A stretch of DNA of 33,327 nt from Candidatus Thorarchaeota archaeon. GTDB taxonomy: Archaea > Asgardarchaeota > Thorarchaeia > Thorarchaeales > Thorarchaeaceae. Shown here piece by piece: positions 24,902 through 32,320 of the stretch; the first letter of the stretch is position 1; the number at the start of each line of letters is the position of its first letter. The position numbers and the translations under genes were made by a program. The DNA is taken from assembly GCA_016841005.1 (NCBI GenBank), contig JAEORG010000072.1, positions 1-33,327 on the forward strand, given 5' to 3'. The notes below the pieces were generated by a model, which was not told where the DNA came from, did not search any database, and worked only from the letters and a program-made list of their open reading frames with translations.

Positions 24902-25768
24902 TCAGAGCTTGGTCAAATCTCCATAGGAATCTGGACGACGGTCCCTATAGAATTGCCACACGTTCCGTACTTCGCGAATCATATCTAAGTCGATATCACC
25001 AACTACAAGCTCTTCATTCTCACGAGAGCCCTTAACCACAATCTGCCCACGAGGATCTGCGATGTAGGAACTTCCATAAAACATACCTGTCTTCCATGGT
25101 TCTTCACCAACTCTGTTGATGGCTGCTATAAAGTATCCATTTGCAACAGCATGTGCAGGTTGCTCTATACTCCAGAGATGCTCAGATAATCCTGCAACTG
25201 TTGCAGAGGGATTGAATACTATCTCAGCCCCATTCAGACCAAGTGCACGAGCACCTTCTGGGAAATGTCTATCATAACAGATGTAGATACCCACCTTTCC
25301 AAATGGTGTATCAAATACAGGGTATCCAAGATTACCTGGTCGGAAGTAGAATTTCTCCCAGAATCCAGGATCAAGGTGGGGTATGTGCATCTTTCTGAAT
25401 TTGCCCATCATAGATCCATCAGTATTGAAAATGACAGCAGTGTTATAGTAGACACCTACTGATTCTTCTTCATACATTGGAGTAATCAGTACAAGTCTGT
25501 GCTTCTTTGCCAATTGGCTCATTCTCTCAGTCATTGGACCAGGAATGGGTTCAGCATATTTGTACCAGCGTCGATCTTGTTCTGCACAGAAGTATGGTCC
25601 ATAGAATAATTCCTGAAAACAGAGTATCTGCACCTTCTGTTCTGCTGCTTTCGCGGCAAGATCCTCGTGTTTCTTGACCATCTTCTCAATGTTATCCTCG
25701 ATAGACGCTTCATCAGAAACGTCACCTTCCCATTTTGCTTGAAACAGTCCAATACGAACGTTACGCAT
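24902..25768 (-). CDS. Nitrilase-superfamily amidohydrolase, probable beta-ureidopropionase
   Basis: It hydrolyses N-carbamoyl-beta-alanine (or N-carbamoyl-beta-aminoisobutyrate) to the beta-amino acid, CO2 and NH3. The 288-residue protein has the complete Glu-Lys-Cys triad: E53 (CFQELFYGPYF), K126 (FRKMHIPH) and C164 (YICYDRHFPEGAR). The segments FYFRPGNLGYPVFDTPFG and YGSSYIADPRG are typical of the N-carbamoyl amidohydrolase branch. The same branch includes N-carbamoylputrescine amidase, so the choice rests on the adjoining dihydropyrimidinase and aminotransferase genes. The ATG at 25768 has GGAG eight bases upstream. It is divergent from the dihydropyrimidinase gene over a short region that contains an inverted repeat. 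Confidence 0.88.
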   Translation of the reverse strand: MRNVRIGLFQAKWEGDVSDEASIEDNIEKMVKKHEDLAAKAAEQKVQILCFQELFYGPYFCAEQDRRWYKYAEPIPGPMTERMSQLAKKHRLVLITPMYEEESVGVYYNTAVIFNTDGSMMGKFRKMHIPHLDPGFWEKFYFRPGNLGYPVFDTPFGKVGIYICYDRHFPEGARALGLNGAEIVFNPSATVAGLSEHLWSIEQPAHAVANGYFIAAINRVGEEPWKTGMFYGSSYIADPRGQIVVKGSRENEELVVGDIDLDMIREVRNVWQFYRDRRPDSYGDLTKL

Positions 25769-25819
25769 ATCTACATCTCCATGGAAGTAATCACACAGTG
25801 TAGTAACGTCTCTAATACA

Positions 25820-25848
25820 TTTTACTCCAAAGAAATATCAGAGTAAAA
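25820..25848. promoter_or_regulatory. Inverted repeat between beta-ureidopropionase and dihydropyrimidinase genes, candidate operator
   Basis: TTTTACTC at 25820-25827 and GAGTAAAA at 25841-25848 are perfect complements separated by 13 bases. The left arm overlaps a TATA-like stretch for the minus-strand gene. The right arm lies just upstream of a TATA-like GATTTATTG (25866-25874) for the plus-strand gene. One dimeric regulator bound here could control both genes. Confidence 0.45.
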
Positions 25849-25921
25849 AGGCAGCATACTAAAGCGATTTATTGCACCAATGCATCAGTATAGAGTGCGT
25901 TGCCTAAGAGGAGGCATAAGT

Positions 25922-27313
25922 GTGTCTGATTATGATCTTGTAATTTCTGGAGGAAAAATTGTCACTGCAACAGATTCGTTTCAGTCAGATATTGGAGTTA
26001 AGGATGAGAAGATAGTTGCAATTAAGAAGAACTTGGATTCTAGCTCAGCTGAAGAAGTCATAGATGCCAAGGGAAAGTTAGTCTTTCCTGGAGGAATTGA
26101 TGTCCATGTTCATTTCCAGCTACCATTCTCAGGAACTGTATCTGCAGATGATTTTGAGAATGGAACAAAAGCTGCTGCCTGTGGAGGAGTAACTACTATA
26201 CTAGATTTCGCAATTCAGCAAAAAGGATCCAGTATAATGGAGGCTGTCAAAGCTCGTCGTGCTGAGGCAGATTCCAAAGTTTGTGTTGATTATGGACTCC
26301 ATGCCGCCATTACAGACTGGAACGATAAGACACAGGAAGAGATCAAACAAGTCATAGACTATGGAATTCCTACATTCAAGATGTTCATGATATACAAGAA
26401 CGAGGGATGGATGGCGGACGATGGAATGCTGTTTCAAGCTCTAGAAGAAACCCTGAAGTATGGCGGACACATTGGAGTTCATGCAGAGAGCGTAGACATC
26501 TTAGATATGCTCATTGAGAGATATGCGAAAGAGAAGGAGAAATGGGGAGCATACGGGCACACGTTATCTCGTCCGTGCTACACAGAAGAAGAAGCAATTG
26601 TCAGAGCAATAAAATGGGCAGAAGCAACTGGTGGAAAGCTGTACATCGTTCATATGTCAACTGGAGAAGGTGCTGATGCTGTTCGAGCAGGTAAGGCACG
26701 CGGTGTCAATGTGTATGCCGAAACCTGTCCGCAATATCTACTTCTTGATGATGAAGTTTTCAAGGGAGAAAATGGGCATCTCTATGCAACCTGCCCTCAA
26801 ATCAAGAAACCTCATGATAGTGAGCGTTTATGGAAAGGGCTGAAGGAGGGTGACGTTCAAGTAGTAGCTACTGATACCTGTACATTCACAACTGAACAGA
26901 AGGCTGCATGGAATGGAGACTTCCGCAAGATACCTTTTGGTATGCCTGGTGTCGAAACAATGGTACCACTCATGTATACGGAAGGTGTAGGAAAGAGGGG
27001 TTTCTCACTGAATCAGTTTGTTGCACTAGTAAGTACAAATCCTGCTAAACTCTTCGGAATGTATCCAAAGAAGGGAACATTGGAAGTTGGTAGTGATGCA
27101 GACATCCTTGTTTTTGATCCAGAACAGGATGTCACAATCCACGCTTCAGACTTACAAACAAATTGTGATTGGAGCCCATTTGAAGGATGGAAGTTGAAAG
27201 GATACCCATATATGACAATCTCGAGAGGTAAGGTTGTCGCAAAAGAAGGCAAGTTTGTTGGTGAGGCTGGACATGGGAGATTCTTGAAACGAGAGCCACA
27301 TGGAACCTTATAA
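25922..27313 (+). CDS. hydA: Dihydropyrimidinase (D-hydantoinase family)
   Basis: It opens dihydrouracil or dihydrothymine to the N-carbamoyl-beta-amino acid. The 463-residue TIM-barrel amidohydrolase shows the full binuclear metal site: H62-x-H64 (DVHVHFQLPFSG), the lysine to be carboxylated K153 (TFKMFMIYKN), H187 (GVHAES), H244 (IVHMSTGEG) and D318 (ATDTCTFT). Y158, the conserved substrate-contacting Tyr, is present. The usual SDH motif after the barrel reads TDT here. Related activities such as hydantoinase or phenylhydantoinase cannot be excluded from sequence alone. The start is taken as the GTG at 25922 because GGAGG lies seven bases upstream; an ATG at 25880 is in frame but would place that GGAGG inside the gene. 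Confidence 0.92.
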   Translation: MSDYDLVISGGKIVTATDSFQSDIGVKDEKIVAIKKNLDSSSAEEVIDAKGKLVFPGGIDVHVHFQLPFSGTVSADDFENGTKAAACGGVTTILDFAIQQKGSSIMEAVKARRAEADSKVCVDYGLHAAITDWNDKTQEEIKQVIDYGIPTFKMFMIYKNEGWMADDGMLFQALEETLKYGGHIGVHAESVDILDMLIERYAKEKEKWGAYGHTLSRPCYTEEEAIVRAIKWAEATGGKLYIVHMSTGEGADAVRAGKARGVNVYAETCPQYLLLDDEVFKGENGHLYATCPQIKKPHDSERLWKGLKEGDVQVVATDTCTFTTEQKAAWNGDFRKIPFGMPGVETMVPLMYTEGVGKRGFSLNQFVALVSTNPAKLFGMYPKKGTLEVGSDADILVFDPEQDVTIHASDLQTNCDWSPFEGWKLKGYPYMTISRGKVVAKEGKFVGEAGHGRFLKREPHGTL

Positions 27314-27407
27314 TTGAATTAAATATGGAAGAACTTGCCTCACTCTCATAAGACTATGAAAAAATCCCTACGAAAATGTCCAATTTGTAATCCAAAACGT
27401 ATACAAT

Positions 27408-27482
27408 AATTAATAGTCAACTATTCATTTAATATAAGTTAAGGTTCGATAAGAAACGAATGTTGGAGGTGTATTCGCTGTG
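27408..27482 (+). promoter_or_regulatory. Promoter and leader, first copy of a duplicated control region
   Basis: It holds AATTAATAG at 27408, a TATA-like TTAATATAA at 27429-27437, GGTTCGATAAGAAACG from 27443, and the 18-base block GGAGGTGTATTCGCTGTG that runs from the ribosome binding site through the GTG start. The same elements occur at the same spacing 936 bases further on. Confidence 0.5.
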
Positions 27483-28280
27483 ATAAAAAGAAGAGATTAC
27501 AAGATAGTAGGTTTAACAGTCTCATTTTTACTCTGTTGTATTGGATATTGCCCTCTAACAGTCAGTAGCGCAGAGGTATGGTCTGATGACTTCAATGATG
27601 GTAACTATGATGGATGGACCATCTGTAACAACACTGCATTTAATCCACCTTCAAACTGGTCCGCAGTCAATAATTATCTGCAAATTGAACAAGACGATCA
27701 TGGTACTATATATCGTACAAGTAGTGTAGCGTACGGAACATGGAGTTTTGATTTCAAAGCAAATGAAACACAAGTCGAGTCAGGAACAGCTGCAAGTGTT
27801 TCATTTATTGGTCAAAAAGACATTAACAATGTCACTCAGGTAGCTGTAATCGAAGATGCGTGTGGTTACTGGCTTCGTTTTCGGATCGTAAGTGTAACTG
27901 AAGGACACTCAATCGAGTTAAGTCTCCGAAAGTGGATTGATGGTCTCGATCATGTAATAGATTCTTCTGCAACCAAAATGTCTGTTGGTGATTGGCATAA
28001 CATAGCTGTAACGAGGAATACGACAGGGGGGTTCTCAGTATACCAAGATAGACTTCTAACCATGCAAGGAATTGACACAGAAATGACTACATGTGATCGG
28101 TTCACTTTTTCAACAAACAGTTGGCACATGTTTGACAATGTTGTAGTATATGACGAACCTCTGATAATTACTCCAACCACGACAACTTCCACAGAAACAT
28201 TAGATTGGTTGTTGATTGGTACAGGTATAACAGCTGTTGTGCTTGTCGTAGTTTTGGTCATCATTCTAAAACGAAGATGA
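27480..28280 (+). CDS. Exported, membrane-anchored protein with LamG/concanavalin-like domain (copy 1)
   Basis: A 266-residue protein with a signal peptide (residues about 1-30, hydrophobic core LTVSFLLCCIGYC). A single beta-rich domain begins with VWSDDFNDGNYDGWTICNN and includes the segments WSFDFKANE and DWHNIAVTRNTTGGFSVYQD. This pattern recalls jelly-roll folds of the LamG/concanavalin kind that bind glycans, but no active site is visible. A Thr-rich linker (TPTTTTSTETLDW), one membrane helix and a KRR tail end it. It is presumably displayed on the cell surface. GTG start with GGAGG ten bases upstream. The next gene is a diverged duplicate in tandem. Confidence 0.75.
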   Translation: MIKRRDYKIVGLTVSFLLCCIGYCPLTVSSAEVWSDDFNDGNYDGWTICNNTAFNPPSNWSAVNNYLQIEQDDHGTIYRTSSVAYGTWSFDFKANETQVESGTAASVSFIGQKDINNVTQVAVIEDACGYWLRFRIVSVTEGHSIELSLRKWIDGLDHVIDSSATKMSVGDWHNIAVTRNTTGGFSVYQDRLLTMQGIDTEMTTCDRFTFSTNSWHMFDNVVVYDEPLIITPTTTTSTETLDWLLIGTGITAVVLVVVLVIILKRR

Positions 28281-28343
28281 ATTAAAACACAATCATTGGC
28301 TTGATTTGATTAATCACGAATTGATTCGTTTATTATTTACAAA

Positions 28344-28418
28344 AATTAATAGCCAAGAAGCCATATAATTTAGGTTTAGGTTCGAAAAGAACCGAAAATC
28401 GGAGGTGTATTCGCTGTG
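28344..28418 (+). promoter_or_regulatory. Promoter and leader, second copy of the duplicated control region
   Basis: It aligns without gaps to 27408-27482, with AATTAATAG at the same place, a TATA-like CATATAATT at 28362-28370, and 36 of the last 42 bases identical. Here GGTTC and GAACC (28379-28393) can form a five-pair hairpin with loop GAAAA directly ahead of the ribosome binding site. Confidence 0.5.
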
Positions 28419-29192
28419 GTAGAAAAAACGAATATCAAAATAGTTGGATTGACCTTCCTGTTCATGCTCTGTTGGATAGGATTTTGCCCTGCTTCAGTTC
28501 GAAGCACAGAGGTTTGGTCTGATAACTTCAATGATGGAAACTATGATGGATGGACCATCTGTGAAAATGCCGCAATCATTAGTCCTTCAACTTGGTCAGC
28601 CGCTGATAATTATCTGCAAATAGACCAAGAAGATTGGGGCATAATAAGTCATCCAAGTAACACCGCATATGGAACTTGGAGTTTTGATGTAAAAGGAGAT
28701 GAGGCTTTAGTTGATTCTCAATCATATGCGAGTATCGAGTTCATAAGCACAAATGTTACTACTTTAGATGATTTAAACGGTTGGACATGTTACTGGATTT
28801 ATTTCACAGTTTCTTCTGTATCAGAAGGCAAGATGTACACATTAAAACTTAGAAAGAATGTGAATACAGTATTGGCATTTTATGACACCCCTATACCTGT
28901 AGGAGGATGGCAGCACATAGATGTGACTAGGACTACTGCGGGTATGTTCTCAGTGTTTCTTAACGGTTCTATGGTCATGCAGGTAGGGGATAATAATATC
29001 ACCAAGTCAGCTATGTTTGTCCTTTCTCCAAATAAATGGCATATGATTGATAACATTGTAGTAGACAATGAGATCACAATCACTCCTACAACAACTACTG
29101 ATGTGCCTGTTGATTGGACTCTAATCATTATCGGAGTGACTGTGGTTGTGATCGTTGTAGTTCTGGTTATCATAGTACTAAAACGGAGGTAA
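28416..29192 (+). CDS. Exported, membrane-anchored protein with LamG/concanavalin-like domain (copy 2)
   Basis: A 258-residue paralogue of the preceding protein with the same plan: signal peptide (LTFLFMLCWIGFC), a domain opening VWSDNFNDGNYDGWTICEN, the segments WSFDVKGDE and GWQHIDVTRTTAGMFSVFLN, a Thr-rich linker (TPTTTTDVPVDW), a C-terminal membrane helix and a KRR tail. The ends and the domain opening are well conserved while the middle differs, so the pair has diverged in the putative binding face. GTG start with the same GGAGG leader as copy 1. A hairpin with a T-run follows about 60 bases after the stop. Its function is unknown; surface glycan or protein binding is a guess. Confidence 0.75.
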   Translation: MVEKTNIKIVGLTFLFMLCWIGFCPASVRSTEVWSDNFNDGNYDGWTICENAAIISPSTWSAADNYLQIDQEDWGIISHPSNTAYGTWSFDVKGDEALVDSQSYASIEFISTNVTTLDDLNGWTCYWIYFTVSSVSEGKMYTLKLRKNVNTVLAFYDTPIPVGGWQHIDVTRTTAGMFSVFLNGSMVMQVGDNNITKSAMFVLSPNKWHMIDNIVVDNEITITPTTTTDVPVDWTLIIIGVTVVVIVVVLVIIVLKRR

Positions 29193-29254
29193 AGTAAAAC
29201 ACAGACGGTGATTTTGAAATTGTCAGTATTCTGAAAATAAGACCTACAAAGCGT

Positions 29255-29278
29255 ACTCCCAATTAGAGTGGGAGTTTT
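29255..29278 (+). terminator. Hairpin with T-run downstream of copy 2
   Basis: ACTCCCA at 29255-29261 and TGGGAGT at 29269-29275 form a perfect seven-pair stem with a seven-base loop, followed by a T-run at 29275-29278. It lies in the 290-base gap after the duplicated pair. The rest of that gap holds a TATA-like TTAATAAA near 29427 for the next gene and nothing else I recognise. Confidence 0.5.
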
Positions 29279-29482
29279 ATGTAGAGGTACGTATACCAAC
29301 CGATTCCACGATGCCCTTCTCTCAGATCGGAGTTAATCTTAGATGGTCAACTTGATGGTGAAGTATCATATGAGCGGGTGGTATAAGCGGAAACAATTTC
29401 GTTCATAGTCCCATATACCTCCTGATTAATAAACAGGCATTACTATCCACTATTTTGCATACTTCGTAGGTGAGGATGGGAA

Positions 29483-31399
29483 ATGCTGACTAAATACTGC
29501 ACATTCCTTGCTAGTCTTTCAGTTCTTCTACTTCTTCTTGTTAATCCTGCAGGACAACCAATACATGACCGAGATAGAATATTGGAAAGCACATACTTGG
29601 AGTCATCCATAGTGAATGCCACAGATTTAGCCCGAGAAGTATACGATGAAGTTTCAGAATCTTCGTATCTATATTTTATAAAGAAATTGACAGAGAATGG
29701 ATCACGTGTTGCAGGGTCTCTGGAAAACCAGTTGGCATGTAATTGGTTAGTATCAGAATTAGGTAATGTTTCGGGTGGCGTAATCGATGTTGAACTCTAT
29801 GGTTCATCAAACTATGTAATAGGAAAACTTGCAGGCACATCAGGTGATTCTGGTCCTTGTGTAATGATTGGTGGCCATTTTGATAGTGTAGCAGAAGCAT
29901 CAGGTGCAAATGATGATGGGAGTGGTGTAGCAGCTACACTAGAACTAGCGAGAGTTCTCTCACAGTATTCGTGGCCAATTGATATCTACTTCTGTTTCTG
30001 GAATGCAGAAGAGATTGGATACCTAGGAAGCGTTGAATCCGCAACTATGTTCGTGGAAGAGGAGAGGGATATTCTTGTCTACTATAATATTGACATGATT
30101 CTGGTTCCGAGTCAAAATACGCCTGAGGATTACAAAATAGGTATGCATTATCTAAACGGTACTGGAGGAATATACCATGATGCTCAGTATTGGGCCGAAA
30201 TAACTGATGTCATAAGTTCAAATTTCGACGCTCCATTTATCAGACCTATTCCTGCTAACCAGTTTGAATCTCCAAGTCCAGCCTGGCCGCAATCGGATCA
30301 TTATTCATTTGATGAAGCCGGATACAAGAGCGTTCTGTGGGTAGTTGAGAGTGGATTTGATGAAGATACAGCCTACCATCGACCAACAGACGAATGGTCT
30401 AATGAAATGTATAATTACACTCTAGCTACAAAGACGGTTGCTACTCTTGGGGCAAGCATAGCGTACTCAATTTCTAGAACGCCTGGACAGAGTACTCATT
30501 CGGTCTATGACATTCACCTAGAAGCAGGACAATCAACAACTCGTTTGATTGAAGTATCAATGTTGTCGGAGCTGCTAATTAATGGCTCATGGGATAGTGC
30601 AGATGGTCTTACCTTCAGTCTACGGGACAACTCCAGCCTTGAATTGGATTCTGCAGTCTTGGGTCCTTCATCTCACGATTCAGTCTTATTGATACAAGCC
30701 ACACCTGAGCAATTTGGGATTCATCAATTAATTATCACAAACACGGGAAGTAGTAGTGTAGATCTTGAGGTCGTAATAACTCAAGATGTTGACCTCGAAG
30801 GAAATGGTATTGCAGATAGTGATGACACTTGGTATAATGGTTTCACAACGGATTCAGACGGTGATCAATTCTGGGATTTTGAAGAAGAATTCAATGGTCT
30901 AGACAGGTTTGATGCCGATCAAAATAACAATGGAATTCCAGATCTCAATGATGATTTTGACGGAGATGGGTTATCAAATGCTGATGAAGTGCGAATACAT
31001 GGAACTTCACCATTTCTAGCTGATACTGATGGTGATACTGTTCCCGATGATTATGAAATCGAAACAGGTATGAATCCATTTACCAAAGATGGATTCAACG
31101 ATCCTGACAATGATGGTCTAGAGAGTCGTTATGAGTACCAGTATGGAACGGATCCATTTTCAGCAGATTCAGATCAAGATCAAATGCCTGACGGTTGGGA
31201 AATCGACAATGGACTGAATCCACTTGTTGATGACTCGCAGTTGGATCCCGATGGTGATGGAATTACTAATCTACAAGAATACCTGCAAGGATCAAATCCG
31301 AACAGTCCAGACATAAGTCCAATGCTGTTCATAGGAATTGGGATTGCATCTCTTGTAGTAGTGATTATTGTAGGAGTCATCTGGAAGCGAAAGGGATGA
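29483..31399 (+). CDS. Exported M28-family zinc peptidase with TSP3 repeats and membrane anchor (paralogue)
   Basis: A 638-residue paralogue of the protein at 2216 with the same architecture. It has a signal peptide (residues about 1-24) and an M28 domain at about 45-335 with zinc and catalytic residues H132 (GGHFDS), D144 (GANDDGSG), E176-E177 (WNAEEIG), D204 (YNIDM) and H299 (YHRPTDE). TSP3/EF-hand-like acidic repeats follow from about residue 445 (DSDGDQFWDFEEE, DFDGDGLSNADEV, DTDGDTVPDDYEI, DPDGDGITNLQEY). A C-terminal helix (MLFIGIGIASLVVVIIVGVI) ends in WKRKG. It is likely a surface aminopeptidase stabilised by calcium that feeds on external peptides. GGTGAGGATGG directly precedes the ATG. 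Confidence 0.9.
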   Translation: MLTKYCTFLASLSVLLLLLVNPAGQPIHDRDRILESTYLESSIVNATDLAREVYDEVSESSYLYFIKKLTENGSRVAGSLENQLACNWLVSELGNVSGGVIDVELYGSSNYVIGKLAGTSGDSGPCVMIGGHFDSVAEASGANDDGSGVAATLELARVLSQYSWPIDIYFCFWNAEEIGYLGSVESATMFVEEERDILVYYNIDMILVPSQNTPEDYKIGMHYLNGTGGIYHDAQYWAEITDVISSNFDAPFIRPIPANQFESPSPAWPQSDHYSFDEAGYKSVLWVVESGFDEDTAYHRPTDEWSNEMYNYTLATKTVATLGASIAYSISRTPGQSTHSVYDIHLEAGQSTTRLIEVSMLSELLINGSWDSADGLTFSLRDNSSLELDSAVLGPSSHDSVLLIQATPEQFGIHQLIITNTGSSSVDLEVVITQDVDLEGNGIADSDDTWYNGFTTDSDGDQFWDFEEEFNGLDRFDADQNNNGIPDLNDDFDGDGLSNADEVRIHGTSPFLADTDGDTVPDDYEIETGMNPFTKDGFNDPDNDGLESRYEYQYGTDPFSADSDQDQMPDGWEIDNGLNPLVDDSQLDPDGDGITNLQEYLQGSNPNSPDISPMLFIGIGIASLVVVIIVGVIWKRKG

Positions 31400-31402
31400 G
31401 AG

Positions 31403-31431
31403 GAGAAGTATGCACTTCTGCATACATTCTC
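31403..31431. terminator. Hairpin between convergent genes, probable bidirectional terminator
   Basis: GAGAAGTATGCA at 31403-31414 pairs with TGCATACATTCTC at 31419-31431 over 12 pairs with one bulged A and a tetraloop CTTC. It begins four bases after the M28 peptidase stop and lies 29 bases from the end of the convergent membrane protein gene. Confidence 0.5.
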
Positions 31432-31459
31432 ATGAAACTGTAACCTCCTCGAGAGTCCC

Positions 31460-32161
31460 TTATAGGATGAAGATTATTGCACCTAGTGCTAATAGAAATA
31501 TCCCAGCGTAGTATGTCAACAAAGTAAGCTCTTCATCGAATTTGAATTTGTGATGGAACTCTTTGATGACAATCATGGAATCTGATGTGACAAACAATAG
31601 TGCACCAATGAAGGGAATAAATCCTAAGAGTGCTCCAGTAGTGAGCCACAGTAATAGCACCGATGATGTTGTAAGTGAGATCATAATTGCATAGAAATAC
31701 GCCGCATTAAGGAACGGTCCAGGCATTGGTTCGGCTGCAGTCTTTACGTATCTAAAGTAGAAGATCAAATACACCATAAATATTGCAAAGCTGATGACAA
31801 AACCAGCTAGCGATAGAGGTGTTGCCCCGGTAAGTCCATACAACATGAAGTTTCCAGTAAATACGAAATGAGAAATTAGGAAGAATCCAAGTCCTGGAAG
31901 GATATCAATCTCCATTGCAACATCCCCGATCCCACAGAATATCAAAGCAACTGCTAGAAGGATGTAGAACAGAGACGAACCTGATACTAGGATGAAGACA
32001 GCTGCAATGAATGCTGGTGCCATCTTGATTATCATTGTCAAGAGATTCTTTGTTTCATTTTGTGATCGATATGCAGTAAAGAAAATTGCGAAGATCCAAA
32101 ATAACAGCCCAAAGATTGCGAGCGACATAAGATGTAGAAATCTTTGGCGACCCTTAAGCAT
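31460..32161 (-). CDS. YhhN/TMEM86-family membrane protein (lysoplasmalogenase-like)
   Basis: A 233-residue protein with about seven to eight membrane helices. Family marks are KMAPAFIAAVF (helix 2), the GDVAME motif after LIFCGIG, ISHFVFTGNF, and GALLFVTSDSMI followed by LTYYAGIFLLALG near the end. Characterised members hydrolyse the vinyl ether bond of lysoplasmalogens; archaeal lipids differ, so the substrate here is open, and an ether-lipid-related role is only a guess. The ATG at 32161 has no strong ribosome binding site, but a TATA-like TTTTTAATACATA lies on the minus strand at about 32206-32219. It is divergent from the TSP3 gene at 32321 across 159 bases. Confidence 0.8.
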   Translation of the reverse strand: MLKGRQRFLHLMSLAIFGLLFWIFAIFFTAYRSQNETKNLLTMIIKMAPAFIAAVFILVSGSSLFYILLAVALIFCGIGDVAMEIDILPGLGFFLISHFVFTGNFMLYGLTGATPLSLAGFVISFAIFMVYLIFYFRYVKTAAEPMPGPFLNAAYFYAIMISLTTSSVLLLWLTTGALLGFIPFIGALLFVTSDSMIVIKEFHHKFKFDEELTLLTYYAGIFLLALGAIIFIL

Positions 32162-32320
32162 ATTGGAAAACTACTCTTTCATATGATGGAACAGACTTAT
32201 CAGGGAGTATGTATTAAAAACAGCCCATTCGCAATTAACATTGTGAATCTTCAATCGTGAGACCTCAGTGCTCACATTGACTGCATTGAAAGACATTCGC
32301 GTGGGTGGGATAGTGGCTAT

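Noticed and set aside
29193..29482. Possible small RNA or tRNA gene in the longest gap
   Set aside because: Apart from the terminator-like hairpin and a TATA-like element there is no cloverleaf or other conserved RNA pattern I can recognise.
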